A stretch of 64,000 nucleotides of DNA, from positions 73,102,757 through 73,166,756 of the forward strand of contig NC_077238.1 of the NCBI RefSeq assembly GCF_947179165.1. The letters run 5' to 3'. Below the pieces are notes generated by a model. It saw nothing but the letters and a program-made list of their open reading frames with translations, did not search any database and was not told the origin of the DNA. The first letter of the stretch is position 1, and each line of letters begins with the position of its first letter. This document shows, piece by piece, positions 11,143-20,926 of the stretch. The translations under genes were made by a program, and so were the position numbers. The stretch is from Solanum dulcamara (taxonomy: Eukaryota; Streptophyta; Magnoliopsida; Solanales; Solanaceae).

Positions 11143-12524
11143 CAGGGTTTTTGAGTTTTGGACCTAGTGTTAATGTTGTTGTTGACAACAACATTAGCAA
11201 AACTGCTGATGATACTTTGTTTAGTCTTCTTCTTTGTCTGCTTACTTTTAGAGGGTGGCTCCTTCTTTTCCTTGTCTTGCTGACTTTCCTTCTGCAATAC
11301 AGCTGTCATTGTAGATCTGAATGCCTCCAGGTGATCTTCTTTTTGTGCCTCTTCCCCATGGTCATGGTCTTCCACATCTTCAGAATGAGTGACCCTATGT
11401 TCATCAGATGATCCCTGGGACTTAGAAACCAGTTGGACCTCATCCTCATACACCTTGTCCCTGGATGGGCTGAAAGCCTTAATCAATTGTTCACTCACAG
11501 CATCCTCAGAGTCAGAGTCAGTCATTGGTTGATAGTCACTGTCCTCTTCATTCTCAGATACACACACTGCATATTCATCAACCTCAGTGTTGAAGTTGGG
11601 CTGAAGATGTTCAGTAGTTGTCTTAGGAATAGGCCTTACTGAATGGGGGGTAGTTGTGAGGATACAATGGGATATTTGTTCCTTGACAGAAGAGTCTTTT
11701 TCAACAGTTCTTTTTTTAATTGCATCCCTTCTCTTCTTGCTCATGTTATGCTTTTTTCCATCAAAACCTGTGATACTTGTACTTGCTACTGCCCCCATAT
11801 CCTTGGCCATAGAGCCTTTGAGTGTTGGCAATTGGATTGCATCAGTACCAATGTGATCCTTGTTAGCATTCTGATCATCTGTTTGAGTGTTTGTGAGAGG
11901 AGGACTGCTGTGCTGAGATTGTTGTACTGGGGTAGCAGGAGCTCTATAGTCACACCTAGGGTCAGTGCTTGGGTTCTCATGCAAAACATGAGACAGTCTC
12001 CCACCCCCTTTGGTTGCCCCTTCCTGCAAGTTAGTGAGGTTCTCCTGTACTCCTCCAGCCATTCCTCCAGCAACTACTATGTCAGCAACAGTAGTATTAT
12101 TATATTTTGGGGGATTCTGGGGTATTGGGAGTATCAAGTCAATACCTGCACTTCTTGCTTGTGTGTTTACATAATTATCACCTGGTGAGGCAATACCTGT
12201 GCAGTCTACATGAGGAATTGGGGTCTGTGGGGACACTAAGATAATCTCATGTCTTTGTTCTTTGGTTTTTTCTTGCCATGTTGGTAAACTCCTTTTCTTG
12301 GAGTTCCTTGTGTTTACTGGTTCCCCTGCATCTTGGTTAGTGGTGTGATCTTGTGTAACAAGATCAACATAAATATTGGAATTAGAAATAGGATTAGGAG
12401 ACTTACCTGCACTTGTGTTTTTCTGCTGTAATTGATCTTTGTTGTTGTAGTTCTGTGGTGGAATAGGCCTATTCACATTGTTTTGTTGATGATGGCTTTG
12501 TCCCTTGTGTTGTTTCTTCTTCTA
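11142..12524 (-). pseudogene. LINE ORF1 C-terminal extension after an in-frame TAG
   Basis: About 460 codons in the same frame as ORF1, separated only by a TAG at 12524-12522. The sequence is hydrophilic and low complexity: rich in Asn, Gln, Ser, Thr and acidic residues, with a basic Lys-rich stretch near the end (KKKTKQS). No domain is recognised. Either the TAG is a disabling mutation and the original ORF1 was about 1,345 codons, or it is the genuine ORF1 end. The continuous open frame running exactly to the TGATG junction with ORF2 favours the first reading. Shadow open frames on plus here are not genes. Confidence 0.65.
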
Positions 12525-15179
12525 AATTTGCCATTCATTCTCATTTGTATTATCATTCATGGTCTGTGTTTCGGTTGGAACTTCAGTTGGTGAGGTGTAG
12601 TTCCTTTTCTGCACACCAGAAGTTTGTGGGTCCTCTTGGTCATTTCCACTTCTGTTCTCCCTGGTCTTGCTCTTTTTAGCAGCTTCTTCATCCTTTCTTC
12701 TCTGTTGTTCATCATCCCTCCTCTTAATATTACAAGCATGTTGCATATGTCCCTGGTGTTTACAGTACATACAGTATTCTGGGACATTCTCATATTGGAG
12801 AATTTGCCATCTTCCTATGTTGGGATCCTTTTTATCATGGCCAAGCCACACATGAGAGGGTCTCTCCTTAGTGAGGTCAACCTGAACTCTCACCTTGGCA
12901 GTGCTCCCTCTAGTCTTCTGAATGGATGCTGCATCCATGAATAATACTTTGCCAACAGGAGCAAGCAAAGTAGTCACAAACTCCTTAGTGTAGCAATGCC
13001 AGGGGAGCTCAGGAAGGGCCACCCAAATTGGCACAATAGGAGTCTCTTCCTCAGGCCTGAATGTTGGTGTCCAGGTCTGTATTCTCATACTTTGTCCCTC
13101 AATTAGCATTCTCTGTTTGGTCCATACTGTGGTGTAGTCCATTTCATTATCCAGGTCTATGTACACATGCCTAGCATTAAAGTGGACAATCTTAACTCCT
13201 CCTACAAGTTGAGTTTGGAGGATGAAGCTTTTCCTGATAAGCTCTATTTTAGGCATAGTATTGGAGAATTTACCCACTAGAGTAAATTTACATTTTTCAG
13301 CTAATTTGACCATAAAATCATTGTTGTCATATAGCACTGCAGGAAGACCTTGTCTAGTGGTGTATATAGGTGTAGATAATTCTACAGGGGTCTCATTTCT
13401 TGCTTGATTGATTCTCAATTTAGCAGCAAAGGTTTGAGTTACAGTATAAGGGGCAGGCTGAGGTACCTGTTCTTTTCTGCTAGGGAACTGAGGCTTCTGA
13501 GCATTTTGGTTGGTGTGACCACCTGTTTGTTGATGGTTGGCAGCTAGGTTGTGTTCCTTTGGTTGGGGTTGGTTGTACACTAACTTAGGAGCTTGGTGAT
13601 TTTGATTAGTCCTATCAAAATTACTAGATATTTTGGGGAAATTTTGCTGGTTTAGAGAGTTCCTTATAGGGGCTGTTGTCAGGTTGGTATTTGTTTTGGG
13701 AATGTTGGTACCTTTGTTCTGCATAACATTAGCTACAACAGGTTCTTTTTGCTTAGTTGCATTAAGGATATTGCTAGCACCATTTCCAGGATGACATTCC
13801 ATCCCCTGCATTGAAGGTTTTATCACAACACCATGGTTCTCATTTGCATTGGATTGCAAGTGAGTTCCAATGGATTTCAGCATGCCATGGACATTACCAG
13901 TTTCAACATTTTTACCATTAGGATTAACAAGAAGTGATTCAGTAGTCTTAGCATGTATTTGATCATCAAGGTTAGCATAATTAGTATGAGGTAATGAAGA
14001 TTGGTTTAAGGGTTCAGAAAACTTACCTTGTGGTTCTGCAGGATTCATATTGTTACATTGTTGTGGAGCTCCTGAAGTATTTCTATCAATCTTGCAACAT
14101 TGATTCATCAATTTTGCATTATCAATTAGGTGCATATCATCATTTGGTTGATGGATTTGCTCAGGTTGCAAACATCGATTAAGAGACAGTGTATTCATTT
14201 CAGCTTGAATTGCAGCAGAACTGGGCACATCACCTTGAGGAGCGTCTTGACGACTTTTTGAATTTTGACTTGTAGGTGATGATTCGAAGTATGTACCTTT
14301 ACTGGATGTCTGCACAACACTCTTGGGAAGATTTTGGCGTTGGTTTTGCACTGATTGGGTCGCCGGAGCTCCGGCGAGCCCACTTGGACAGTAGCTCTGC
14401 TGCCTATGCATATTTGTGCTAATCGAAGGGCATTGAATTTCTTCTATAGTGTTTGGGGGATGAGGAATCATATTTTGCATCTCAAATAAACCAAAACTGA
14501 TTGAATTACCTGAATTGGAAGCTCGAATTTGGTTTTCCAATTGTTCTTCATTTTTTGAACCAGTAGCAGCTTTTTGGAAATTCGAATTGGTGTGTGAAGA
14601 TTCGAGAGTTCTTACTTGGTGAGGATTGATCAGTGCATTGGAGCGCCCATGTTGGCATTGGTTTTTGACTGAAAAAGTTGTCGGAGCTCCGGCAGCTTCT
14701 CCGGCGACTTGCTCCTTCACTATTTCTTTGGCCATTTGGTCTGATACTTGGTGAGGAGAGGCTCTTGGATGTGGGGAACAAACCCCTGGGTTGAGCGCCC
14801 TTCGAATGTCGCCGGAACTTGCTCGCACCGGCGGCGGACCAGTCGCGACTCCTCCATCAGCCGCCAGTGAATATCTCAACATTGGATGGTTCAAATGATT
14901 TGATTTTTGCATATTGTGTAGTTCTTGCAATGCTGATGATTCCCCAATTTTTTGTTCGATTCGAATCAGCCCAGCTTTCTCCAAATCATTAATGCGATGA
15001 ACCCAGGCAATTTGCTCCTCCGACAGTGCTACAGTGATCGCCGACTGATTTTGCACTTTGGAGGGGCTACGGGTGGAATTTTGCGATGCTACGACTTGCG
15101 TTGCATTCGTGTCGTCGTTATCTTCATTTCTATCTTTTGAACGAAATTTTTCGAGATCCGGAGGTGGGTCCCACCCCAT
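12522..15179 (-). CDS. LINE ORF1 protein (DUF4283, CCHC zinc knuckle)
   Basis: 885 codons starting with MGWDPPPDLEKF at the extreme 5' end of the LINE. Residues 1-600 are low complexity, rich in Asn, Gln, Ser and Pro. Residues about 610-740 match the DUF4283 fold of plant LINE gag-like proteins (FTLVGKFSNTMPKIELIRK; WTPTFRPEEETPIVPIWVAL). A zinc knuckle, CMYCKHQGHMQHAC (C-x2-C-x4-H-x4-C), sits at 803-816, followed by a basic RRDDEQQRRKDEE stretch. ORF1 proteins bind the element RNA and form the ribonucleoprotein. The frame is open for 2.6 kb, surprisingly clean compared with ORF2. It ends at a TAG that may be premature. The ATG is the first in frame, close to the element edge. Confidence 0.82.
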   Translation of the reverse strand: MGWDPPPDLEKFRSKDRNEDNDDTNATQVVASQNSTRSPSKVQNQSAITVALSEEQIAWVHRINDLEKAGLIRIEQKIGESSALQELHNMQKSNHLNHPMLRYSLAADGGVATGPPPVRASSGDIRRALNPGVCSPHPRASPHQVSDQMAKEIVKEQVAGEAAGAPTTFSVKNQCQHGRSNALINPHQVRTLESSHTNSNFQKAATGSKNEEQLENQIRASNSGNSISFGLFEMQNMIPHPPNTIEEIQCPSISTNMHRQQSYCPSGLAGAPATQSVQNQRQNLPKSVVQTSSKGTYFESSPTSQNSKSRQDAPQGDVPSSAAIQAEMNTLSLNRCLQPEQIHQPNDDMHLIDNAKLMNQCCKIDRNTSGAPQQCNNMNPAEPQGKFSEPLNQSSLPHTNYANLDDQIHAKTTESLLVNPNGKNVETGNVHGMLKSIGTHLQSNANENHGVVIKPSMQGMECHPGNGASNILNATKQKEPVVANVMQNKGTNIPKTNTNLTTAPIRNSLNQQNFPKISSNFDRTNQNHQAPKLVYNQPQPKEHNLAANHQQTGGHTNQNAQKPQFPSRKEQVPQPAPYTVTQTFAAKLRINQARNETPVELSTPIYTTRQGLPAVLYDNNDFMVKLAEKCKFTLVGKFSNTMPKIELIRKSFILQTQLVGGVKIVHFNARHVYIDLDNEMDYTTVWTKQRMLIEGQSMRIQTWTPTFRPEEETPIVPIWVALPELPWHCYTKEFVTTLLAPVGKVLFMDAASIQKTRGSTAKVRVQVDLTKERPSHVWLGHDKKDPNIGRWQILQYENVPEYCMYCKHQGHMQHACNIKRRDDEQQRRKDEEAAKKSKTRENRSGNDQEDPQTSGVQKRNYTSPTEVPTETQTMNDNTNENEWQI

Positions 15180-15429
15180 ATTCGTCTTGATGACAATAGT
15201 GCCTTAGTAGAGAGCTTTGTTCTTTAGATTTAACATTCCATTTCTTAAGAATTGTTTTCTTTTCCAGAGTGATTCATAAATATTTCCTCCATGTGTTTCT
15301 TTCACAGTGTTTGCTAAAGAAAAATTAAAATCAAAAGGCTAATCCAATCTTTCACATCAAATTATTGGCATTCTAAAAAAATTATGAAGAAAAGAAGAAG
15401 AGTGGTTTTACATTTTTCATCTTTCTAAT

Positions 15430-15644
15430 TGTTAAATATTGTCAAAGAGTAGTTCAACTGTTAGATTATGTGTAGATAATAGCTAAATATTGTAGGTAAA
15501 TCTGTAAGATATAGTAAAATATTGTAGGTATTAAAGGTAAGAGGCAGATATACTCTTGACCTTTTGTATCTAGCTTTGTGTATATATTCTGGGTGTAATC
15601 TATCATTTTGAAGTATGAAGTGAAATACACTTGCATTACTATCA
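15430..15644 (+). repeat. Copia 5' LTR (215 bp)
   Basis: Starts TGTTAAATATTG and ends ATTACTATCA, directly before the PBS. It contains about 37 bp that are missing from the 3' LTR, around GTTAGATTATGTG. Confidence 0.93.
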
Positions 15645-16128
15645 TGGTATCAGAGCCTCTACAGATTTTGTAGAGATTCAAGTTTTCTGTCTGGTGACTA
15701 TTCTGATAGATGTCCGGTGACTATTCTGGCATCCTCTTTTTCTAGAAGCCTCTTTCAGCAGGTTTTTTTGGACATCTCAAACATTCATTCCAAGTTTGTG
15801 ATGTTCAACCATTCATTCTAGTCCTACCCATCACATCTCCTATAATCTTCAGCAATCGGAATAATTTTCCAGCAAAAACAGTCATCTTCATAGGCTGTTT
15901 CTTCCTCATTTTTTTTGGCAATTTCTGGTTCAGTTCAGATCTGAAAAGTTTTTTTACTAGATTTGTAGACATCAAAAGAAACTTTGTTCTTCTCTTTCTT
16001 CTGTTTCGAGTTCTTTTTTTCACCAAAAACCTTGTTTTTTGTTATATCTTATATCTATTATCCTTCTTATTTTGGTTCTTTAGTCAAAAAAAACTTTTTT
16101 TGTATTCCATCTAGTTGTTGAAGTCATA

Positions 16129-16948
16129 ATGTCAGAGAAAGGTGAATCTCTAACTGATGTCTTTGAGAAAATTGCATCTTTGGGTGATGTCAAATCGATG
16201 TTTTCCTCTATTTCAAATTCCCCTAATATTACTTCCATGAAATTGAAAGGTAGTAATAATTACACACCATGGTCTTCATCTGTTGAGATGTGGTTTATGG
16301 GACAAGGATATGAAGATCATTTGGTTAAAAATACTAGTGATATTGTTGCTAGTGAAAGGACTAATTAAGTGGACTCGAATTGATACTCAATTATGCAATC
16401 TTTTATGGAACTCTTTGGATCCTAAATTACTTAACTTGTAAAACTTGTTATAAAGTTTGGACTAAATCTAAGACTTTCTATACGAATAATATCCAACGTA
16501 TATCAAGGTTGTCTCAGACAGAGTCCAACTTCAGCAGAATAATCAAGATATGGCGAGTTATTTAGGACAGATAGATACCTTGAAAGATCAATTTGATTCT
16601 CTCATGCCACTTTTAGAAAATGTCACCACACAGGAGCAACAAAGAGATAATTTCTTTATGGTTTTAGCACTGAAAGGACTTCGATTTGATCTAAGTCCTA
16701 TAAGGGATCAAATCTTGGCAAGTTCCTCAATTCCTTCCTTAATCGACATTTCAGCTCAATTATTGTGTATTGGTTCAGAAACAATTGATACCAATAATGT
16801 TGAGACATCTGTGTTAGCTGAGAAGAATGAAAATCCACATGAACAAAATGTCCATCAAAGGGGGATCAGTAGAAATTGTAGACCCTATTGCAACTACTAC
16901 AACAAGCCAGGCCATACTCGACAATCTTGTTGGAAATTGCATGGTTGA
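16129..16948 (+). pseudogene. Copia gag, broken
   Basis: It starts with MSEKGESLTDVF. The gag N-terminal region contains MKLKGSNNYTPWSSSVEMWF, the typical Copia gag start. A stop at 16366 and frame changes near 16370-16550 split it. The next open part (from MASYLGQIDTLKDQFDSLM) carries the rest of the gag core, and a zinc knuckle CNYYNKPGHTRQSC ends near 16930 (C-x3-Y in place of the usual C-x2-C, preceded by CRPYC). Gag forms the virus-like particle. Confidence 0.82.
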
Positions 16949-17509
16949 CCACCACATACTAACAATCGGAGTACGGCTCACATTGTTCATACCCACAGAT
17001 ACACATATGGTCAACTTTCCAGTTCTATTACTTTGTCCGGAGCAGATTATAGTGATTACCTATAGTATCAAGCGGCTACACAATAGTAATCTTTATCTGG
17101 CACCTCACAAACTGGTAATTCCTTTGCTTGTCTAACCAGGTCTTCACCCACTTGCCCATGGATATTGAATTCCCGTGCATCTGACCATATCTCAGGTAGT
17201 CATAATCTTTTCTCAAATCTTATTCATTCCGCAACCCACTCTACAGTTACCCTTGCTAATTGATCAAGAACTGCAGTAAAGGAATAGGGGACGTGCAACT
17301 TCTTCCCTCTATTTCCTTAAACTCAGTTTTATTTGCTCTTGAATGCCTATTTAATTTGATTTCTACTAGCAAATTAACCAAACACCTCAATTGGGGTGAC
17401 ACTTTTTTGTTTGACTCTGCTATTGTACAGGACTGAAGAACGAGGAAGACGATTGGAACAAGATATGAGTCACAAGGACTGTATCAGATATCAAAATCAT
17501 CACCACCAA

Positions 17510-18320
17510 CTGCCTTCACTTCCACTCCGTCAACTGATCTTCTCCACAACCGTCTTGGTCACCCGATTCTTGCTAAGCTTCAAAATTAATTCCTAATCTT
17601 TCCACTATGTCTTCTTTTGAATGCGAGTCTTGTCAACTTGGGAAACATAGTCGTAATTCATTTCCCAAAAGGGTCAATAACAGGTCCAGTTATATGTTTG
17701 ACATTGTTCACTCAGATGTATAGGACCTTAGTCGTGTTGTTTCAAGTTTAGGATTTCAGCATTTTTCTTACCTTTGTTGATGATTTTTCCTCTTGCACAT
17801 GGGTATTTTTAATGAAAAACCGTTCTGAAGTATTCTCCATTTTTCATAAAATTTGTGCTGAGATAATAATCAATTTGGTGTTTCAATAAAGATATTACGC
17901 AGTGATAATGCCAAGGAATACTTATCATCTCCCTTTGCCAGTTTCATGTCGTCTCAGGGGATAACTCATCATACTTCTTGTGCATATGCTCCGCAACAAA
18001 ATGGAGTCACCCAACGTAAAATTGGCATATCATTGAAACTGCTCGTACTTTACTTGTACACCATCACGTTCCTCTTTGTTTTTGGGGGGATGTTGTTCTC
18101 ACTACTTGTTATTTGATAAATAGAATGCCATCCAATGTGTTGAAAAATCAAAGTCCTCACTCAATTCTCTTTCCAGGTCAAAATCCCTATCATCTCCCTT
18201 TGAGGGTGTTTGGATGTACTGGCTTTGTACATGATCAAATTATTAGAAATGACAAACTCCAACCAAAATCAATTAAGTGTGTATTTCTAGGATATTCTCG
18301 TCACCAAAAAAGTTAAAAGT
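17510..18320 (+). pseudogene. Copia integrase region, broken
   Basis: Traces in shifting frames. A GAG-pre-integrase zinc region is visible near 17520-17660 (HNRLGHPILAKL, then a Cys pair). The integrase core follows: FDIVHSDV, then TFVDDFSSCTWVF, then QQNGVTQRK near 17995-18020, which carries the catalytic Glu region in Copia enzymes. The last part (18113-18316) reads NRMPSNVLKNQSP and LPLRVFGCTGFVHD, typical of the end of the domain. Several frameshifts and stops prevent function. The 16950-17500 stretch is the degenerate protease region; I could not place the active site. Confidence 0.8.
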
Positions 18321-18779
18321 GTTAATGATCCAAAAACAAATAAATATCATATCATTGTGACCTTTTTTGAAACATCTCCCTATTTTACACCAAGCACTAC
18401 AAGCAAAAATTTTATTCCTCAAATTTTGCCCGTAACTATACTTCCTTTACGCAGGCCAGGCAGACAACCTTCAAACCACCCATCCTACTCTTCAAGTGTA
18501 CAGCCAACGTGCTCTTCCTCTTAATAATAACAATTATACTACTATTCCTAGTCCAGATACATTATTGGTACCTCCCGATGACTCATCTCTTGTTCCTTGT
18601 CACCTACTCTAGTCATGCCTTCATCAGATACAACAACCACACCAATTTCCATATGCAAAGGTATACGTACTACTCAAAATCAAAAACCCAAGAGATATAA
18701 TTGTTTAAGTTATCATCGGTTGTCCCCGTTATATTATACCTTTGTATCTACTTTATCTAATGTACCTATACCAAAGACT

Positions 18780-19560
18780 GTTAGTGAAGTATTGAAACAT
18801 CCGAGATGGATAGAAGAGATGAATGACTTACAGACCAACAACACCTGGGAATTTTTCTAGTTACCGAAAGGGAAATCTACTATTGGAAGTCGATGGATCT
18901 ATACAGTGAAGGTGGGTTCATATGGAATAACTGATCGACTAAAAGCTCGCCTTGTTACCAAAAGGTACACCCAGATTTATGGACTTGACTATGGTGACAC
19001 GTTTTCTCCAGTTGCAAAAATTGCATCTGTCCGAATGCTTATCTCCTTGGCAGCAATGCATTATTGGCCCCTTCATCAACTTGATATTACGAATGACTTT
19101 TTGCATGGCGAACTTGCTGAGGAAGTTTATATGGAGCAACCTCCTGGATTTGTTGCTTAGGGGAGTCAGACTTAGTATGCCATCTCAAACGTTCTCTATA
19201 TGGCCTCAAGAAATCTCCAAGAGCATGGTTTGTCAAATTTAGCTCTGTTGTCCAACAATTTGGGATGTCCAGAAGTAAAACAGATCACTTTGTTTTCTAT
19301 CGACATAATGGTCCAGAAAAGAACATTTATCTGATCATTTATGTTGACGTCATTTTCATAACTGGAAATGATCCGGAAGCAATATCTCAGCTAAAACTAC
19401 ATTTGTTTTTTCACTTTCAAACAAGTATTTTTTAGGAATTGAGGTAGCACAATCCAGGACAAGTATTTCTATCTCACAAAGAAAATACGCGTTGGATATA
19501 TTAGAGGAGACATGCATGTTAAATTACAAACCTATTGACACTCCCATGGATCCAAACATC
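18780..19560 (+). pseudogene. Copia reverse transcriptase, YVDD changed to YVDV
   Basis: RVT_2-type domain: [59 protein letters not shown] and EQPPGF. A stop follows at 19160. The catalytic motif further on reads IYVDVIFITGND (19340-19351 = Tyr-Val-Asp-Val), so the second catalytic Asp is lost. The usual form is LKAR-LVAKGYTQ and LDIKNAFLHG, and small departures from it are also visible. Confidence 0.88.
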
Positions 19561-19710
19561 AAACTCGTCCCTGGAAAAGGGGAGCATTACCACCATCTTT
19601 GTCGTTTCAAAGGACCAATTGGAAGATATTCTTACTAAGTCCCTTAGAGGAACTCAGATTGAATACATTTGCAGCAATCTTGGAGCATATGACATGTACG
19701 CTCCAGCTTG
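19561..19710 (+). pseudogene. Copia pol C-terminus with most of RNase H deleted
   Basis: The RT end (MDPNIKLVPGKGEHY) is followed almost immediately by KDQLEDILTKSLRGTQI and the C-terminal YICSNLGAYDMYAPA, ending with TGA at 19708. In intact Copia elements about 200 or more residues of RNase H lie between these parts. An internal deletion is therefore inferred near 19580-19610. Confidence 0.8.
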
Positions 19711-19718
19711 AGGGGGAG

Positions 19719-19896
19719 TGTTAAATATTGTCAAAGAGTAGTTCAACGTAAATCTGTAAGATATAGTCAAATATTATAGGTATTGTAGGTAAGAGGCAGA
19801 TATGCTTTTGACCTTTTGTGTTTACCTTTGTGTATATATTCTAGGTGTAATCTATCATTTTGAAGTATGAAGTGAAATACAGTTGCATCATTATCA
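19719..19896 (+). repeat. Copia 3' LTR (178 bp)
   Basis: Starts TGTTAAATATTGTCAAAGAG after the PPT and ends ATTATCA. It matches the 5' LTR except for a deletion of about 37 bp and scattered substitutions. Confidence 0.93.
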
Positions 19897-20926
19897 CTAA
19901 CGAATAAGTGTTGTTAAAGTTGTTGGTGTGTGCCACTTCTACGATAAAAGAAGTCTCATTTTCCCCAGCCCCACATACAAGCTAACTGGCTCAAATATGA
20001 TCTCAAGTCATTTTTCCTTTTCTAGAGAATAAATTCAACACACTTCCTCCATGTTTTTTAACAACTTTTTCCAAGAAAGTGTTGAAGCAAAAGGTTCTTC
20101 ACATCCAAATTCTTAGAATATGATGTAACTTCAGCAGAAAATCAATCTGTTGTCAAAAGTCTCATCATTTGTGTAAGTAAAAACACTAGTTTTTTTTGCT
20201 GAAATTAGAAATCGGTCATCAACAAGTGCTTGTGTTGAAACAAGTGAACCAACAATAAATTTGTAACACCTTGAAAGTGCCTAACTAAGATAAATGTTTG
20301 AAAATGCAGAAATATTTCTGAGGTCTGCAACTTTTATTTCTACGGAAGGCTTCACTTATTGTATAAGATTGCACGGTCCATGGAAGCCACTCGTGGAGAG
20401 AACCTCATAAATGATTCTTTTGGGACTCAGGTATACGGAAGGTTGTACAATCTGTATGAGAGTTCACGGACTATATACCCGTCTGTAGACCATCTTCAGC
20501 AAAGTTAGTTTTAGTTGACCAAGACAGATGACTTGTACAACTCTCGAGAATGTAAACGCATCGTGGATGGGTTCGTATAAGGGAAACCTCATAACTCAGG
20601 GTACCTTGTCCTTCATGGACAGCTGTCGGTCCATGGAAGGTTACATGGATCATGGATGGGTCCGTAGACATCAACTTTTAGGAGCCCAGTTCTCCTTCAG
20701 TTCACGAACTCCTTCACAGAACGTGAAGGGTTGTACGGTCCGTGGAGGGCTTCCATAGAGGACATCTGTCAGTTTTTAATCAGGGGTCTTTTGATTTTTT
20801 CTCACTCTTCCACAAGAGTGAACTGAAGGTAAAGGAAATTAGAAAGTGATAACTAGGCTTCCTCATCTACAAATATATGAAAAACAAAATTCAAAAAAAA
20901 CATTAAATGGAAATAAGTCATTTCAC

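Larger units (their letters stand above)
3481..15218 (-). mobile_element. L1-like LINE retrotransposon, degenerate, with poly(A) tail
   Basis: A non-LTR retrotransposon in minus orientation. Right to left it holds a very short 5' leader (about 40 bp), ORF1 with DUF4283 and a CCHC knuckle, ORF2 with AP endonuclease, reverse transcriptase, zinc-binding region and RNase H, a 3.5-kb 3' region, and a terminal A tract (T run at 3481-3489). The insertion point is visible: copy A of the duplicated block runs unbroken through AAGTCATTTAAC, while here the LINE sits between AAGTCA and TTTAAC. No target-site duplication is evident. At 11.7 kb it is longer than usual for plant L1 elements (roughly 6-8 kb), because of a long ORF1 and the 3' region. 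Stops and frameshifts show it is not competent. Confidence 0.88.
15430..19896 (+). mobile_element. Copia LTR retrotransposon, nearly full-length but dead
   Basis: A plus-orientation element with matched LTRs (15430-15644 and 19719-19896), PBS TGGTATCAGAGC at 15645-15656 complementary to initiator Met tRNA, and a PPT (CTTGAGGGGGAG) ending at 19718. Target duplication is CTAAT (15425-15429) versus CTAAC (19897-19901). Domain order is gag, integrase, RT, RNase H remnant, which is the Copia order. The unbroken empty site is seen in copy A near 230. Lineage within Copia is not determined. Confidence 0.92.
15219..20815. repeat. Duplicated block, copy B (with LTR start), split by Copia
   Basis: Segments 15219-15429 and 19897-20815 together match copy A at about 23-1140. 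The truncated LTR within it starts at 20262 (TGTAACACC) and keeps the ACGGTCCGTGG-type motifs (20360-20750). Similarity to copy A ends near 20815, where PMD intron sequence resumes; copy A continues further into its LTR at 1140. The LINE was inserted exactly at the left edge of this copy. Confidence 0.78.
3456..20926 (-). other. Expanded intron 3 of the PMD pseudogene (17.5 kb)
   Basis: Inferred intron between exon 3 (donor AGCG then GTGAAATG at 20926) and exon 4 (acceptor TTTGTACAAG ending at 3456). Without insertions it would be short. It is filled by a LINE (3481-15218), the duplicated block with a truncated LTR (15219-20815) and a Copia element (15430-19896). The splice model rests on homology of the flanking exons and consensus sites; it is not shown by transcript data. 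Confidence 0.55.

Noticed and set aside
11643..12188. 181-codon open frame on plus and neighbours
   Set aside because: Antisense shadow of the LINE ORF1 region.
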